64,000 nt of DNA from Nocardia neocaledoniensis (lineage in GTDB: Bacteria; Actinomycetota; Actinomycetes; Mycobacteriales; Mycobacteriaceae). Position 1 is the first letter of the stretch. Each line of letters begins with the position of its first letter. Shown here in pieces: positions 23,692 through 31,614 of this stretch. The stretch spans positions 1 to 64,000 of the forward strand of contig NZ_JARWOJ010000344.1 in NCBI RefSeq assembly GCF_029868625.1, read 5' to 3'. Below the pieces are notes generated by a model. The model had not been told where the DNA came from. It was given only the letters and a program-made list of their open reading frames with translations, and ran no database searches. A program made the translations under genes and the position numbers.

Positions 23692-24522
23692 TCAGTCGAC
23701 GAACCGCAGGTCCGAAATGGTCTGGCTCGCAACCAACATCACGTAGAAGTCGGTGAGCACGAGGGTGCCGAGGGTGGTCCAGGCCAGCGCCATGTGGCGG
23801 GTGTTGAGCTTGGAGACCTGGGTCCAGAACCAGTAGCGCACCGGATGCGCGGAGAAGTGTTTGAGCCTGCCGCCCGCGATGTGCCTGCACGAATGGCACG
23901 ACAGCGTGTACGCCCACAGCAGGATGACATTGATCAGCAGCACGATGTTGCCTAGCCCGAAACCGAAACCGCCGCTCTCGCCGTGGAACGCGGTGATCGC
24001 GTCCCAGGTGTTGATCAGCGAGACCACCACCGCCACATAGAAGAAGTAGCGATGCGAGTTCTGGATGATCAGCGGCAGCCGCGACTCCCCGGTGTAGCGC
24101 GCGTGCGGCTCGGCGACCGCGCAGGCGGGCGGGGAGAACCACACCGACCGGTAGTAGGCCTTGCGGTAGTAGTAGCAGGTGAGGCGGAAGCCGAGCAGGA
24201 ACGGCAGCACCACGAACCCGAGCGGGATCCACATGGGCAGCTCGCCGAACGGTGTGCCGAAATGACTCGACCCCGGCGCGCACGAATCGCTGAGGCACGG
24301 CGAGTAGAACGGCGTCAGATAGTGGTACTGCGGCACCCAATAGGCCGTGCGCACAAACGATCTGATCGTCGCGTAGCCGACGAAGGCGCCGAGTCCGAGC
24401 GCGGTGAGCAGGGGAGGTAGCCACCAGCGGTCGGTGCGCAGCGTGCGCGCGGCGATGCGGGCGCGCGTCTTGCCGAAGACGCCGGTTCCGGTCGACGGGG
24501 TGGTTGTCGGTGCGGCACTCAC
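23692..24522 (-). CDS. sdhC: Succinate dehydrogenase membrane-anchor subunit (Sdh1 type)
   Basis: The protein of about 276 residues has five to six hydrophobic helices and several conserved-looking histidines (IQNSHRYFFY, SCHSCRHIAGG, KHFSAHPVRYW, NTRHMALAW) suited to haem or quinone binding. It corresponds in place and size to the single large anchor of the mycobacterial Sdh1 complex (Rv0249c, about 273 residues). Cysteine pairs in the first external loop (SPCLSDSCAPG) may form a disulfide. The GTG start at 24522 is chosen from a GAGG sequence seven bases upstream; the longer frame to 24633 lacks support. Confidence 0.88.
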   Translation of the reverse strand: MSAAPTTTPSTGTGVFGKTRARIAARTLRTDRWWLPPLLTALGLGAFVGYATIRSFVRTAYWVPQYHYLTPFYSPCLSDSCAPGSSHFGTPFGELPMWIPLGFVVLPFLLGFRLTCYYYRKAYYRSVWFSPPACAVAEPHARYTGESRLPLIIQNSHRYFFYVAVVVSLINTWDAITAFHGESGGFGFGLGNIVLLINVILLWAYTLSCHSCRHIAGGRLKHFSAHPVRYWFWTQVSKLNTRHMALAWTTLGTLVLTDFYVMLVASQTISDLRFVD

Positions 24523-24656
24523 GTGGATGCCTCGCTGATCGTCAGGTGGCGGCGGTTGATCATTCCCCACCGCGATGGATTGTGATGTGGAGCACCATAC
24601 GCCTGTGTTCGAGCCGCTCGAGTCGGGTCCCACGCATCCGCTCGCCGCCCGGCCCG

Positions 24657-24698
24657 GTGATCTCTGTCACAGCCGTCACTGCCGTGACGGGCGGTCAC
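24657..24698. promoter_or_regulatory. Array of GTSAC pentamers, candidate regulator sites
   Basis: Five related pentamers occur about every nine to ten bases: GTGAT 24657, GTCAC 24666, GTCAC 24675, GTGAC 24684 and GTCAC 24694. Neighbouring copies form the inverted repeat GTCACtgccGTGAC. The array lies in the divergent region between sdhC and the thiolase-like gene, 34 bases before the latter. A DNA-binding protein contacting successive turns is inferred. Confidence 0.35.
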
Positions 24699-24731
24699 GC
24701 CGGTGCAACAAACGTGTGGTGCCCTGTGGGC

Positions 24732-25913
24732 ATGAGAAGAGCGGCGATCGTGGCGCCCGTCCGCACGCCGAGTGGCATCGAGGGCGGGGCGCTGTCGGGG
24801 ATGCCCGCGGAGTGGCTGGCCACGACCGTGTTGTCGGCGGTGCTCGAACGGTCCGGCATCGATCCGCTCCGCGTCGAGGACGTCGCGATGGCCTGCGTCG
24901 GCGGCGGGCTCGCCGGGGTGCCCGCGCTCGGCGCGCTGGCCGCACGCGGCGCCGGACTGCCGTTGTCGGTGCCGGGATTCCTCACCGACCGGCACAGCGG
25001 GAGTGGCCTGCAGGCGGTGATCACCGCGGCGATGATGGTGCAGACCGGCGCGGCCGACGTGGTCGTCGCCGGTGGCGTCGAATGCGCGACGACGACGGCG
25101 CAACCGCCCGGCGGCGCCTCTGGATTGCGCAACGCCGAGCGGCTGGCCAGGTATTACGGCATCGACCGCATCGCGGCCGACGAGTTCGCGGCCGCTAGTC
25201 ACCGCAAGGCGTCACGGGCCTGGCGGCAGGGCGCGTTCGGGGCCGAAGTGGTGCCGGTCGCGGTCGCCGCCGGGTCGCTCGAGCATCAGATCCGCCGTGA
25301 CGAGGGCGTGCGCGAGGACCTGTCCACCCACACCCTGGCCGCCTTGCGGCCGCTGCTCGAGCACGGTGTCGTCACCGTCGGCAATATGAGCGCGCATCGG
25401 CTCGGCGCGTCGGCCTGCCTGGTGGTCGCCGAGGACCGGCTGTCCGAACTGGGTCTCACACCGATGGCGTTCCTCGCAGGCTGGGCGGCGGCGGGCTGCG
25501 ACAGCGACGGCCCCACTCTCGGCGCCGCGCCCGCGGTGGCCAAACTGCTCGGCCGCACCGGTTGCGCGCTGGACGAGATCGACCTGCTCGAGATCAACGA
25601 GGGGTATGCCGTCGAGGTGCTGGCACTGGCCGCCGAATGGGACCTCGACCCGCACGAGCGGCTCAATGTGAACGGTTCCGACATCGCGCTCGGGCACCCG
25701 GTCGGTGCCACCGGCCTGCGGATCATGACGACGATGCTGCACGAATTGGGCCGCACGGGCGGCCGGTACGGCCTGGAGGCCATCGCGCTCGGCCACGACC
25801 ACGGGATCGCGGCGCTGTTCGAGTCCGCCGATTTCGCGGAGCCGGGCGAGGCCCCACGTGGCGCGCGCTTCCACGGGGTCCGCGCCAAGCGGTTCGGTCG
25901 GCACCGCGCCTGA
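24732..25913 (+). CDS. Thiolase-family protein lacking both catalytic cysteines
   Basis: This 393-residue protein has the full thiolase length and layout, but its active site is altered. The nucleophile position reads LTDRHSGSGLQAV (residues 84-96), with Ser89 where thiolases have the acylated Cys. The second cysteine region, normally C-I-G-G-G-x-G, reads EAIALGHDHG, with Ala352 at the Cys position. Kept are NEGYAVE near residue 289 (NEAFA in the family) and ALGHPVGATG with His322. The family condenses or cleaves acyl-CoAs; this member may bind acyl-CoA without thiolysis or catalyse a different step. The ATG at 24732 places the usual RRAAIVAPVRTPSG start at residue 2. Confidence 0.88.
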   Translation: MRRAAIVAPVRTPSGIEGGALSGMPAEWLATTVLSAVLERSGIDPLRVEDVAMACVGGGLAGVPALGALAARGAGLPLSVPGFLTDRHSGSGLQAVITAAMMVQTGAADVVVAGGVECATTTAQPPGGASGLRNAERLARYYGIDRIAADEFAAASHRKASRAWRQGAFGAEVVPVAVAAGSLEHQIRRDEGVREDLSTHTLAALRPLLEHGVVTVGNMSAHRLGASACLVVAEDRLSELGLTPMAFLAGWAAAGCDSDGPTLGAAPAVAKLLGRTGCALDEIDLLEINEGYAVEVLALAAEWDLDPHERLNVNGSDIALGHPVGATGLRIMTTMLHELGRTGGRYGLEAIALGHDHGIAALFESADFAEPGEAPRGARFHGVRAKRFGRHRA

Positions 25914-25920
25914 CAGGGGT

Positions 25921-25957
25921 CGGCGCGGCGGCCCTGGGTGGCAGGACCGCCGCGCCG
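25921..25957. terminator. GC-rich hairpin between convergent genes
   Basis: The perfect 11-base arms CGGCGCGGCGG (25921-25931) and CCGCCGCGCCG (25947-25957) surround a 15-base loop, between the thiolase-like gene and the convergent 96-residue gene. There is no strong T-run; it is of the strong-hairpin type common in actinomycetes. Confidence 0.55.
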
Positions 25958-25971
25958 GTGAACAGGTCTTC

Positions 25972-26262
25972 TTACTTGGTTCGCGGCCGCGAGTGGAAGC
26001 CGAGACCCTCGTCCTGTGCGCCCATCCAGGCCGCCTCGTCGGACTTGCTGTCGGGGACGTAGATCGGTTCGGATCGCCGTGGCGTGGCGAGCTCCGGCGG
26101 TGGGGCCTGCTCGAACTCCTCGGCATCGATGACCAACCGCTCGAGGTCGTTCTCCAGCCGGCGCACGGTGGCCGCGTCGCCGTAGTTGGTGCGCAGTGCG
26201 CCGATCGATTGCCGGAGTTGACCGACCGCGTAGCGCAGTTCCGCGATGTCGCTGCGTGTCAT
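25972..26262 (-). CDS. Hypothetical 96-residue protein with coiled-coil-like N-terminus
   Basis: The first 50 residues are helical and heptad-like (IAELRYAVGQLRQSIGALR, then VRRLENDLERLVIDAEEF). The remainder is Pro/Ser-rich and charged, with WMGAQDEGLGFHSRPR near the end. The start is very well supported: AGGAGGTAACG stands directly before the ATG. No family is recognised. It could be a soluble adaptor or WhiB/ESX-unrelated small coiled-coil protein. It has its own promoter region, convergent with the thiolase-like gene. Confidence 0.7.
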   Translation of the reverse strand: MTRSDIAELRYAVGQLRQSIGALRTNYGDAATVRRLENDLERLVIDAEEFEQAPPPELATPRRSEPIYVPDSKSDEAAWMGAQDEGLGFHSRPRTK

Positions 26263-26455
26263 CGTTACCTCCTGTGTATACGGCGGGCGGACCGACTCAT
26301 CGGATCACCTGGCACGCCCGTGAAACCCCGGGCCGCACTGCACCGAGTCGTGTGACTCACCACACAACGTGATCTCCACCACAATAACCGAGCTTTTCGG
26401 TTTACGCCCGAAGTTGGCCAGGATTCCGGGATTGCCGTCCGGTAACCATGGCGTC

Positions 26456-27388
26456 TCAGCCCGCGACGGCGTACCGGCCGCGCGCGTCCGCCGTCGCTCG
26501 CTCGACCAGCGCGGCGATCGAGGTGGCGACCTCTTCGGCCCGCTCGAGAATGACGCTGTGCCCGGCGCCCTCGATCCGCACCAGTTCCGCGCTCGCCAGT
26601 TGCGAGGCCAGCACCACCGAGTGCGTGAACGGCACCATCAGGTCGGCGGAACCGGCCAGCACCAGCGTGGGCAGCGTGCCGAGGCGCGGCAGCGTGTGCG
26701 CCTCGTCGAAGGTGAGCAGCGAGCTGAGGAAGCCCGCCATCGTCAGCAGCGGGGTCTCGCTGAGGATCGCGGTCGCGACCGCGGCGACCCGCCGGTTCAC
26801 CCGGCCGGTGCCCGAGCTCGCCTCGCGCAGCAGCGGTCCGAAAACCCAGCGGGAGAAGCGTTTCGACGCCTGCATCACCCGTGGGGCGCGCACCACGGCC
26901 CGCTGTAGCGAGGCGACGGTGTGCCGGTTGAGCAGCCTGCCGAGCCCGACCTCGGTGATGCCGCCCGCCGCGCCCGCGATCAATCCGATCCCGGCGACGC
27001 GCTCGCCGATCGCGGCCGGGAACAGCCGGGCGTAGGCGAGCAGCACCATCGCGCCCATCGAATGCCCGACCAGCACGACCGGGCCGGCCGGCGCGACGGC
27101 TCGCAGGACCGCGTCGAGGTCGGTGGCGAGATGGTCGATGGTGTAGGTCGCGTGGTCGGCGTGGCCGGATTCGCCGTGACCGCGGTGGTCGTAGAAGACC
27201 ATCCGCACCTCGGCGCCCCAGTGCCGCAGCAGGTGCTCACGCAGGATGGACCAGGATTCGGTGTGCAGGCAGTGGCCGTGCACGAAGACGACGGTCAGTG
27301 CGGCGGTGTCGGCGCCGGTGACGCGGACAGCGATGGGTGTGCCGTCGTCGGCGGTGACGGTGGCGCGGCGGCCCTCATGGATCGACAT
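26456..27388 (-). CDS. Alpha/beta-hydrolase
   Basis: This 310-residue hydrolase has a complete catalytic triad: Ser in LVGHSMGAM near residue 110, Asp in LAGSADLMVP, and His in EGAGHSVILE. The oxyanion-loop motif VFVHGHCLHTESW lies near residue 35. A helical cap domain sits between strands 6 and 7. It probably acts on a lipid or ester; the substrate is unknown. GGGAGGCGGG precedes the ATG with five bases of spacing from GGAGG. It stands alone, with an AT-rich region upstream. Confidence 0.88.
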   Translation of the reverse strand: MSIHEGRRATVTADDGTPIAVRVTGADTAALTVVFVHGHCLHTESWSILREHLLRHWGAEVRMVFYDHRGHGESGHADHATYTIDHLATDLDAVLRAVAPAGPVVLVGHSMGAMVLLAYARLFPAAIGERVAGIGLIAGAAGGITEVGLGRLLNRHTVASLQRAVVRAPRVMQASKRFSRWVFGPLLREASSGTGRVNRRVAAVATAILSETPLLTMAGFLSSLLTFDEAHTLPRLGTLPTLVLAGSADLMVPFTHSVVLASQLASAELVRIEGAGHSVILERAEEVATSIAALVERATADARGRYAVAG

Positions 27389-27625
27389 CCCGCCTCCCTG
27401 CTCGTGGTGTACCCGTGTTTCGGGACAGATTTCCGAGGCGTTAGCCCGTCAATCCTCGCGTTACGCAGCTGATGCGCAACCGAATCCGGAGGCGGCTGGA
27501 CCGTTATGCAGGAAAGTATTCGGTTCTCTAGTGTCTAGGCTAGATATTTGTAGATCGTCGTGAGATCGGCGGTCTCGAGGACCTTCTATCTATATCTAGA
27601 TCAAACGGTAGAAGATCGCAGAGAG
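27389..27625. promoter_or_regulatory. AT-rich upstream region with inverted CTAGATAT arms
   Basis: This gap lies between two minus-strand genes and should carry the promoter of the alpha/beta-hydrolase gene. Positions 27520-27610 are strikingly AT-rich for this genome. The arms CTAGATAT (27540-27547) and ATATCTAG (27592-27599) are inverted copies about 44 bases apart, and CTATCTATATCTAGATC at 27586-27602 adds TAGAT-type repeats. No gene is seen. Confidence 0.4.
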
Positions 27626-28807
27626 CTATACGCTCCGGAGATATCGGCCGAAATGCGGGACCGTGAACCCGATCGTGCCGCGCTCGGCCGAATAGATCAG
27701 CCCCTTCTTGATCAGCCCGTCCCGCGCCGGCGAGACCGACGCGGGCTTGCGGCCCAGCTCGGCGGCGACCGCGGCGGTGGCCACCGGTCCGTCGTCGCCG
27801 GACAGATCGGCCATCGCCCGCATGTACTCGCGCTCGGCGGGCGTGGCGCGCTCGTACCTCGACCCGAAGAAGCCCACGGCGAGCTCCTCCTCGGCGGTGG
27901 GCGAGGCCACCTCGACGTCCTCGGCGCTGATCGGGCTGTCCGGCGCCTGGTCCCAGGCCGCCTTGCCGTAGGCCTGCACGAAATACGGGTAACCGTCGGC
28001 CTTCTGGTACAGCGAGTCGAGCGCGTCCTCGGTGAACTTCACCTCCTCCCGTTCGGCGGGAACGATCAGAGCGAGATCGGCCGACTCCCGGTCCAGCCGG
28101 TCGATGCGGTGATAACTGAACAGTCGCTCCGAGTAACTCTTGGACGCCGAGAGCACCGCGGGCAGATGCGGCAGCCCGGCGCCGACGACGATCAGCGGCG
28201 CGCCGTCCTGGCTCAGCTCGTGGCACGCGCCGCAGATCGCGGACACGTCGGTGGGACCGAGATCCTGCATCTCGTCGATGAAGATGCCGATGCCGACGCC
28301 GATATCGGCGGCCAGCGCCGCGGCCTCCTTGAACAGCTCGATCAGGTCGATCTCGATGTCACCCGAATCGGCGCGGCCGGTCACCGCGGGCACATCGATG
28401 CCGGGCTGCCAGCGTTCGCGCATGCCCTTGTCCGCGGTGGCACGCAGGGCGAAGGCCTTGAGGATGCCGAGGAAGTCGTCGACGCGCTCGGGGTTGCGAT
28501 GCGCCATCGCGATCGCGCGCACCGCCATGTGCAGCGCCGAGGACAGCGGGCGGCGCAGATCCTGGTCCGGCCGCGCCTCGATCTTGCCGGTGCCCCAGCC
28601 GCGCGAGATCGCGGCCGAGCGAAGCTGGTTGAGCAGCACGGTCTTTCCGACACCGCGCAGGCCGGTGAGCATCACGCTGCGCTCCGGTCTGCCGCGCGCG
28701 ATCCGTTCCAGCACGATGTCGAAGGCGGCGAGTTGCTTGTCGCGCCCGGCCAGTTCGGGCGGACGTTGACCGGCGCCGGGAGCGTATGGATTGCGCACGG
28801 GGTCCAT
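27626..28807 (-). CDS. AAA+ ATPase with C-terminal winged helix (Orc1/Cdc6-like architecture)
   Basis: The protein of 393 residues starts PVRNPYAPGAGQRPPELAGR, followed by Walker A LTGLRGVGKT near residues 45-54, Walker B IGIFIDEMQD near 170 and a sensor 1-type LIVVGAGLP. The C-terminal part (EREYMRAMADLSGD, VAAELGRKPASVSPARDGLI) reads as a winged-helix DNA-binding domain ending TVPHFGRYL. The same architecture occurs in Orc1/Cdc6-type initiators and in STAND-like or MoxR-unrelated ATPases of actinomycetes. Its role is unknown. ATG 28807 is chosen; TTG 28816 is an alternative. It is divergent from the 94-residue gene, about 110 bases apart. Confidence 0.8.
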   Translation of the reverse strand: MDPVRNPYAPGAGQRPPELAGRDKQLAAFDIVLERIARGRPERSVMLTGLRGVGKTVLLNQLRSAAISRGWGTGKIEARPDQDLRRPLSSALHMAVRAIAMAHRNPERVDDFLGILKAFALRATADKGMRERWQPGIDVPAVTGRADSGDIEIDLIELFKEAAALAADIGVGIGIFIDEMQDLGPTDVSAICGACHELSQDGAPLIVVGAGLPHLPAVLSASKSYSERLFSYHRIDRLDRESADLALIVPAEREEVKFTEDALDSLYQKADGYPYFVQAYGKAAWDQAPDSPISAEDVEVASPTAEEELAVGFFGSRYERATPAEREYMRAMADLSGDDGPVATAAVAAELGRKPASVSPARDGLIKKGLIYSAERGTIGFTVPHFGRYLRSV

Positions 28808-28916
28808 GCCGGACAACCGTAGCGCGTTCGCGCGGCAGAATCTCGGTAAGTCTGCGCTGCGTCCTAGATACTGCTATCGAAGCCGAGACGAGCGAGTGGA
28901 ACGAGAACGGAGCGGC

Positions 28917-29201
28917 ATGTTCGACGAATCCCGCAATGGCGGTCGCGACGCGATGCCCCCTTCCTTCGCCGAGATCGTGGCGGGCTGGGCGCTGCCGGAG
29001 AACGCGTATCTGGCCGACACGATCCGCCGCGATGTGCTGGCTCTCATCGCCTCCGGTTACGACGACCCGGAGGCGATCGCGGCCGTCGCCCTCGGCCCGC
29101 TGGTCATGGCGCTCGGCCGGCTCGAGGTCGACCTGGCCGACGCCCGCACCCGCATCGCCGAGCTGGAGCAGGCGGCCCAGCCGCGCAACAACCGCCATTG
29201 A
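28917..29201 (+). CDS. Hypothetical 94-residue acidic helical protein
   Basis: The protein has the central block PSFAEIVAGWALPENAYLAD, then RRDVLALIASGYDDPEAIAA, and a C-terminal heptad region LGRLEVDLADARTRIAELEQ that should form a coiled coil. It has no transmembrane segment or signal peptide. GGAG lies six bases before the ATG, which is why the longer frame from 28791 is rejected. No family is recognised. It shares a divergent promoter region with the AAA+ ATPase gene, which hints at a linked function. Confidence 0.6.
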   Translation: MFDESRNGGRDAMPPSFAEIVAGWALPENAYLADTIRRDVLALIASGYDDPEAIAAVALGPLVMALGRLEVDLADARTRIAELEQAAQPRNNRH

Positions 29202-29467
29202 TAACGCAGGGGGCAGCTCGGGAGATGTAGTCGTTACGCGCGCCGACACGCCGGGCGCGCGCCCGTGTTCAGGGCTTTCGCCGACGCGGGAAAAAGACTT
29301 GCGCGGTTGGCTGGACACCATGCATCACAGGCCGTAATCTTCTCGTGACTTAGTGGAGTCTGTCGCTTCGTCAGAGGAGCGGCGCCATTGAGTCACCGCC
29401 GAATCGTCGTAGTCGCCAAGCGATCCCGACACCGGTGGTGGAGTAGCAAGATCGGAGACTCGTCTCG
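29202..29467 (+). promoter_or_regulatory. Long leader upstream of the NlpC/P60 gene
   Basis: About 266 bases carry no convincing gene. At 29344-29395 the segments GTGACT and AGTCAC can pair around an inner part rich in short stems, suggesting a folded 5' leader. A TTG at 29388 follows AGAGGAG and opens a frame that overlaps the NlpC gene in another phase to 29717; it looks like a spurious or leader frame. The c-di-AMP ydaO riboswitch, known before cell-wall hydrolase genes, was looked for and its core was not found. Confidence 0.35.
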
Positions 29468-30091
29468 GTGGGTAAACACAGCTTGCAGCGGGATTCTCGA
29501 CTGCCGAATTCCGTCAAGGGTGCACTCGTCATGGGTGCGGTGGCCGCCACGACCGGTGCGATGCCCGCGATTTCGCAGGCTGCCACGATCAACATTCCCG
29601 GCCTCGGTAACTTCGATCTGCCGCCCGAGCTCGAGCAGCCGGCGCAGCAGGTGGAGAAGCAGCTCCAGGCCATGGTTGCTCCGCAGGGCCAGGCCGCTCC
29701 GCAGCTGCCCAGCGTGAACTTCGACAATCCGTTCCAGCAGCAGCAGTCCGCGGGCAACATCGCCCTGGACGCAGCGCGGACCAAGCTCGGCGCCGTCTAC
29801 AGCTGGGGTGCCGCCGGCCCCTCGAGCTTCGACTGCTCCGGCCTCGTGCAGTGGGCCTACCGTCAGGCAGGCATCGAACTGCCGCGCACCAGCTTCGAGC
29901 AGTCGCACGTCGGCGCGCCGGTGTCGTTCGACAACCTGCAGGCCGGTGACATCGTCATCACCAACGGTGGCGGCCACGTCGGCATCTACGCCGGCAACGG
30001 TCAGCTGCTCAACGCTGTGCAGTCGGGCACCCCGGTGTCCTACACCCAGCTCAGCGCCGACGACGTCGTCACGGCTCGCCGTATCGTCTAA
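29468..30091 (+). CDS. Secreted NlpC/P60 cell-wall peptidase
   Basis: This 207-residue protein has an N-terminal signal peptide (VKGALVMGAVAATTGAMPAI, cleavage near SQA-A), a Gln/Pro-rich linker and a C-terminal NlpC/P60 domain. Catalytic Cys123 lies in FDCSGLVQWAY and His170 in GGGHVGIYAG; the third polar residue is probably Asn182 in LLNAVQ. It should cleave peptidoglycan stem peptides during wall growth or division, like the mycobacterial Rip proteins. GTG is the start, with GGAG ten bases upstream. The S4-domain gene follows after three bases. Confidence 0.88.
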   Translation: MGKHSLQRDSRLPNSVKGALVMGAVAATTGAMPAISQAATINIPGLGNFDLPPELEQPAQQVEKQLQAMVAPQGQAAPQLPSVNFDNPFQQQQSAGNIALDAARTKLGAVYSWGAAGPSSFDCSGLVQWAYRQAGIELPRTSFEQSHVGAPVSFDNLQAGDIVITNGGGHVGIYAGNGQLLNAVQSGTPVSYTQLSADDVVTARRIV

Positions 30092-30094
30092 GGG

Positions 30095-30487
30095 GTGAGC
30101 CCCGCCGAACAACGCTCCGTCACCCAGGCCCGTGTCGATTCGTGGATCTGGGCGGTGCGGTTGTTCAAGACGCGCTCGGCCGCGGCGGAAGCCTGTCGCG
30201 GCGGGCACGTGCGTGTCAACGGTGTGACCGTGAAACCGGCGCATCAGCTGAAACTCGGCGACGAGGTCAGGATCCGGCACGCGGGTATCGAACGCATCGT
30301 CGTCGTCGAGCGGATCATCCACAAGCGCGTCGGACCACCGATCGCCGCGCAGTGCATGATCGACCGCAGCCCGCCCCCGCCGCCGAAGGAAGTCCTCGCC
30401 GCCATTCCACAGCGTGATCGCGGTGCGGGCAGGCCGACGAAACGCGAACGGCGCGAGACCGATCGGTTGATGGGTCGCGCCGACTAG
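30095..30487 (+). CDS. S4-domain RNA-binding protein, Hsp15/RqcP-like
   Basis: This 130-residue protein has an S4 fold at residues 11-75: VDSWIWAVRLFKTRSAAAEA followed by GGHVRVNGVTVKPAHQLKLG. The tail is basic and Pro-rich (SPPPPPKEV, then RPTKRERRETDRLMG). Hsp15 and RqcP proteins bind stalled 50S subunits carrying peptidyl-tRNA and serve ribosome rescue. It begins three bases after the NlpC/P60 stop with GTG and may be co-transcribed. Its end overlaps the convergent antiporter gene by four bases. Confidence 0.87.
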   Translation: MSPAEQRSVTQARVDSWIWAVRLFKTRSAAAEACRGGHVRVNGVTVKPAHQLKLGDEVRIRHAGIERIVVVERIIHKRVGPPIAAQCMIDRSPPPPPKEVLAAIPQRDRGAGRPTKRERRETDRLMGRAD

Positions 30488-31614
30488 GGTGCCGTCTTCG
30501 CCGCGAGCCTGCTCGCCGCGATCGTCGCGATCGCGATCGTGCACAGGGTGGCCAGCATGATCGCCGAACCTTCGCCCGGGACCAGCACGCCGAGCTGACT
30601 GCCCACCGTCACCGCCGCGACCGGTACGCCGATCTGAGCCGCCGCCAGTGCGCCGTAGGCCACCGGCTGCCCGAGTATCCGGGCCGCGCAGTGCACCGCG
30701 ACGGCGCCGAACCCGAGCGCGAGCCCGAGCAGGATCAGTCGCGGGTGCTCGCCGAGTTCGCGCAGATCGAGCCGGGCGCCGAGCCAGACGAAGAACAGCG
30801 GCGCCAGCAGACCGTCACTGATCGCGAACACCTGCTTGGCCACCCGCCGCGGCTCACCCACCCCGGCCACGGCCAGACCGGCCGCGAAGCCGCCGAGCAT
30901 GATCGACACGTGCAGCGCGCTCGCCACTCCGCACAGCGCGAACACCAGGACCAGGCTCACCCGGAGTTCGAGTGTGAACTTCCGTTCCTCCGAGACCTCG
31001 TGCACCTGACGCTGCGCACCGGTCTTCTGCAGATACCGCAGAATCAGGAACATCACCCCGGCACAGGCCGCGATCACCACCGCGCCGACCGCCGCCCGCA
31101 GCGCGTTGCCGGGATCGATCACCAGCGGCAGCGCCACGATGCAGGCGGTGTCGGCGATGGCGACCTGCGCGGTGAGCGCCAGCACCGGCGGGCCGGCCAA
31201 ACCCAGCGAATCGATGATCGGCAAGGCCATCGCCGCCGAGGACGACGCGAGCAGCACCGCGTAGATCGCGGCATGTCCGGTGCCGAAGGCCTGCGCCACC
31301 GCCCAGCCCGCGCCCGCGGCGACCACACCGACGAGCGCGGCCCGCACGATGCCTGCGCCGAGCGCGCCGCGCACCGCCGGATCGCGGACCGGCACATGGG
31401 TGCCGGCCGCGAACATCACCAGCGCGAAACCCATGTCGGCCAGGAAGACGAAGACCGGGTCCTCGGCGTCGAGTATCCCGAAACCCGTGGTGCCGAAGAT
31501 GATTCCGGCCAACAGCTCACCGAGGATGACCGGCAGACGCAGCCGTTTCGGCAAGGCGAGCAGCGGCCCGAGCAGCCCGAGCGCGACCACCAGCGCCAGG
31601 GTCGTGAAGGTCAC
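30484..31614 (-). CDS. Cation:proton antiporter (Kef/CPA2 type membrane protein)
   Basis: The protein of about 376 residues has twelve or so hydrophobic helices and the CPA2 features LRLPVILGELLAGIIFG near residues 26-42 and the discontinuous-helix region TAQVAIADTACIVALPLV. It has no C-terminal TrkA-N domain, so it is a short Kef-like antiporter exchanging Na+ or K+ for protons. The GTG at 31614 overlaps the stop of the upstream ParB-like gene by GTGA. That overlap, not the open frame to 31974, decides the start. Confidence 0.85.
   Translation of the reverse strand: MTFTTLALVVALGLLGPLLALPKRLRLPVILGELLAGIIFGTTGFGILDAEDPVFVFLADMGFALVMFAAGTHVPVRDPAVRGALGAGIVRAALVGVVAAGAGWAVAQAFGTGHAAIYAVLLASSSAAMALPIIDSLGLAGPPVLALTAQVAIADTACIVALPLVIDPGNALRAAVGAVVIAACAGVMFLILRYLQKTGAQRQVHEVSEERKFTLELRVSLVLVFALCGVASALHVSIMLGGFAAGLAVAGVGEPRRVAKQVFAISDGLLAPLFFVWLGARLDLRELGEHPRLILLGLALGFGAVAVHCAARILGQPVAYGALAAAQIGVPVAAVTVGSQLGVLVPGEGSAIMLATLCTIAIATIAASRLAAKTAP

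Noticed and set aside
26263..26455. Terminator or regulatory RNA between the 96-residue gene and the hydrolase gene
   Set aside because: Only weak stems (AACCGA/TCGGTT and GAGTC/GACTC) are present, too short to support a call.
29202..29467. c-di-AMP ydaO riboswitch before the NlpC/P60 gene
   Set aside because: Only the short string GCCGAATC resembles part of the motif. The other conserved blocks were not found in order.
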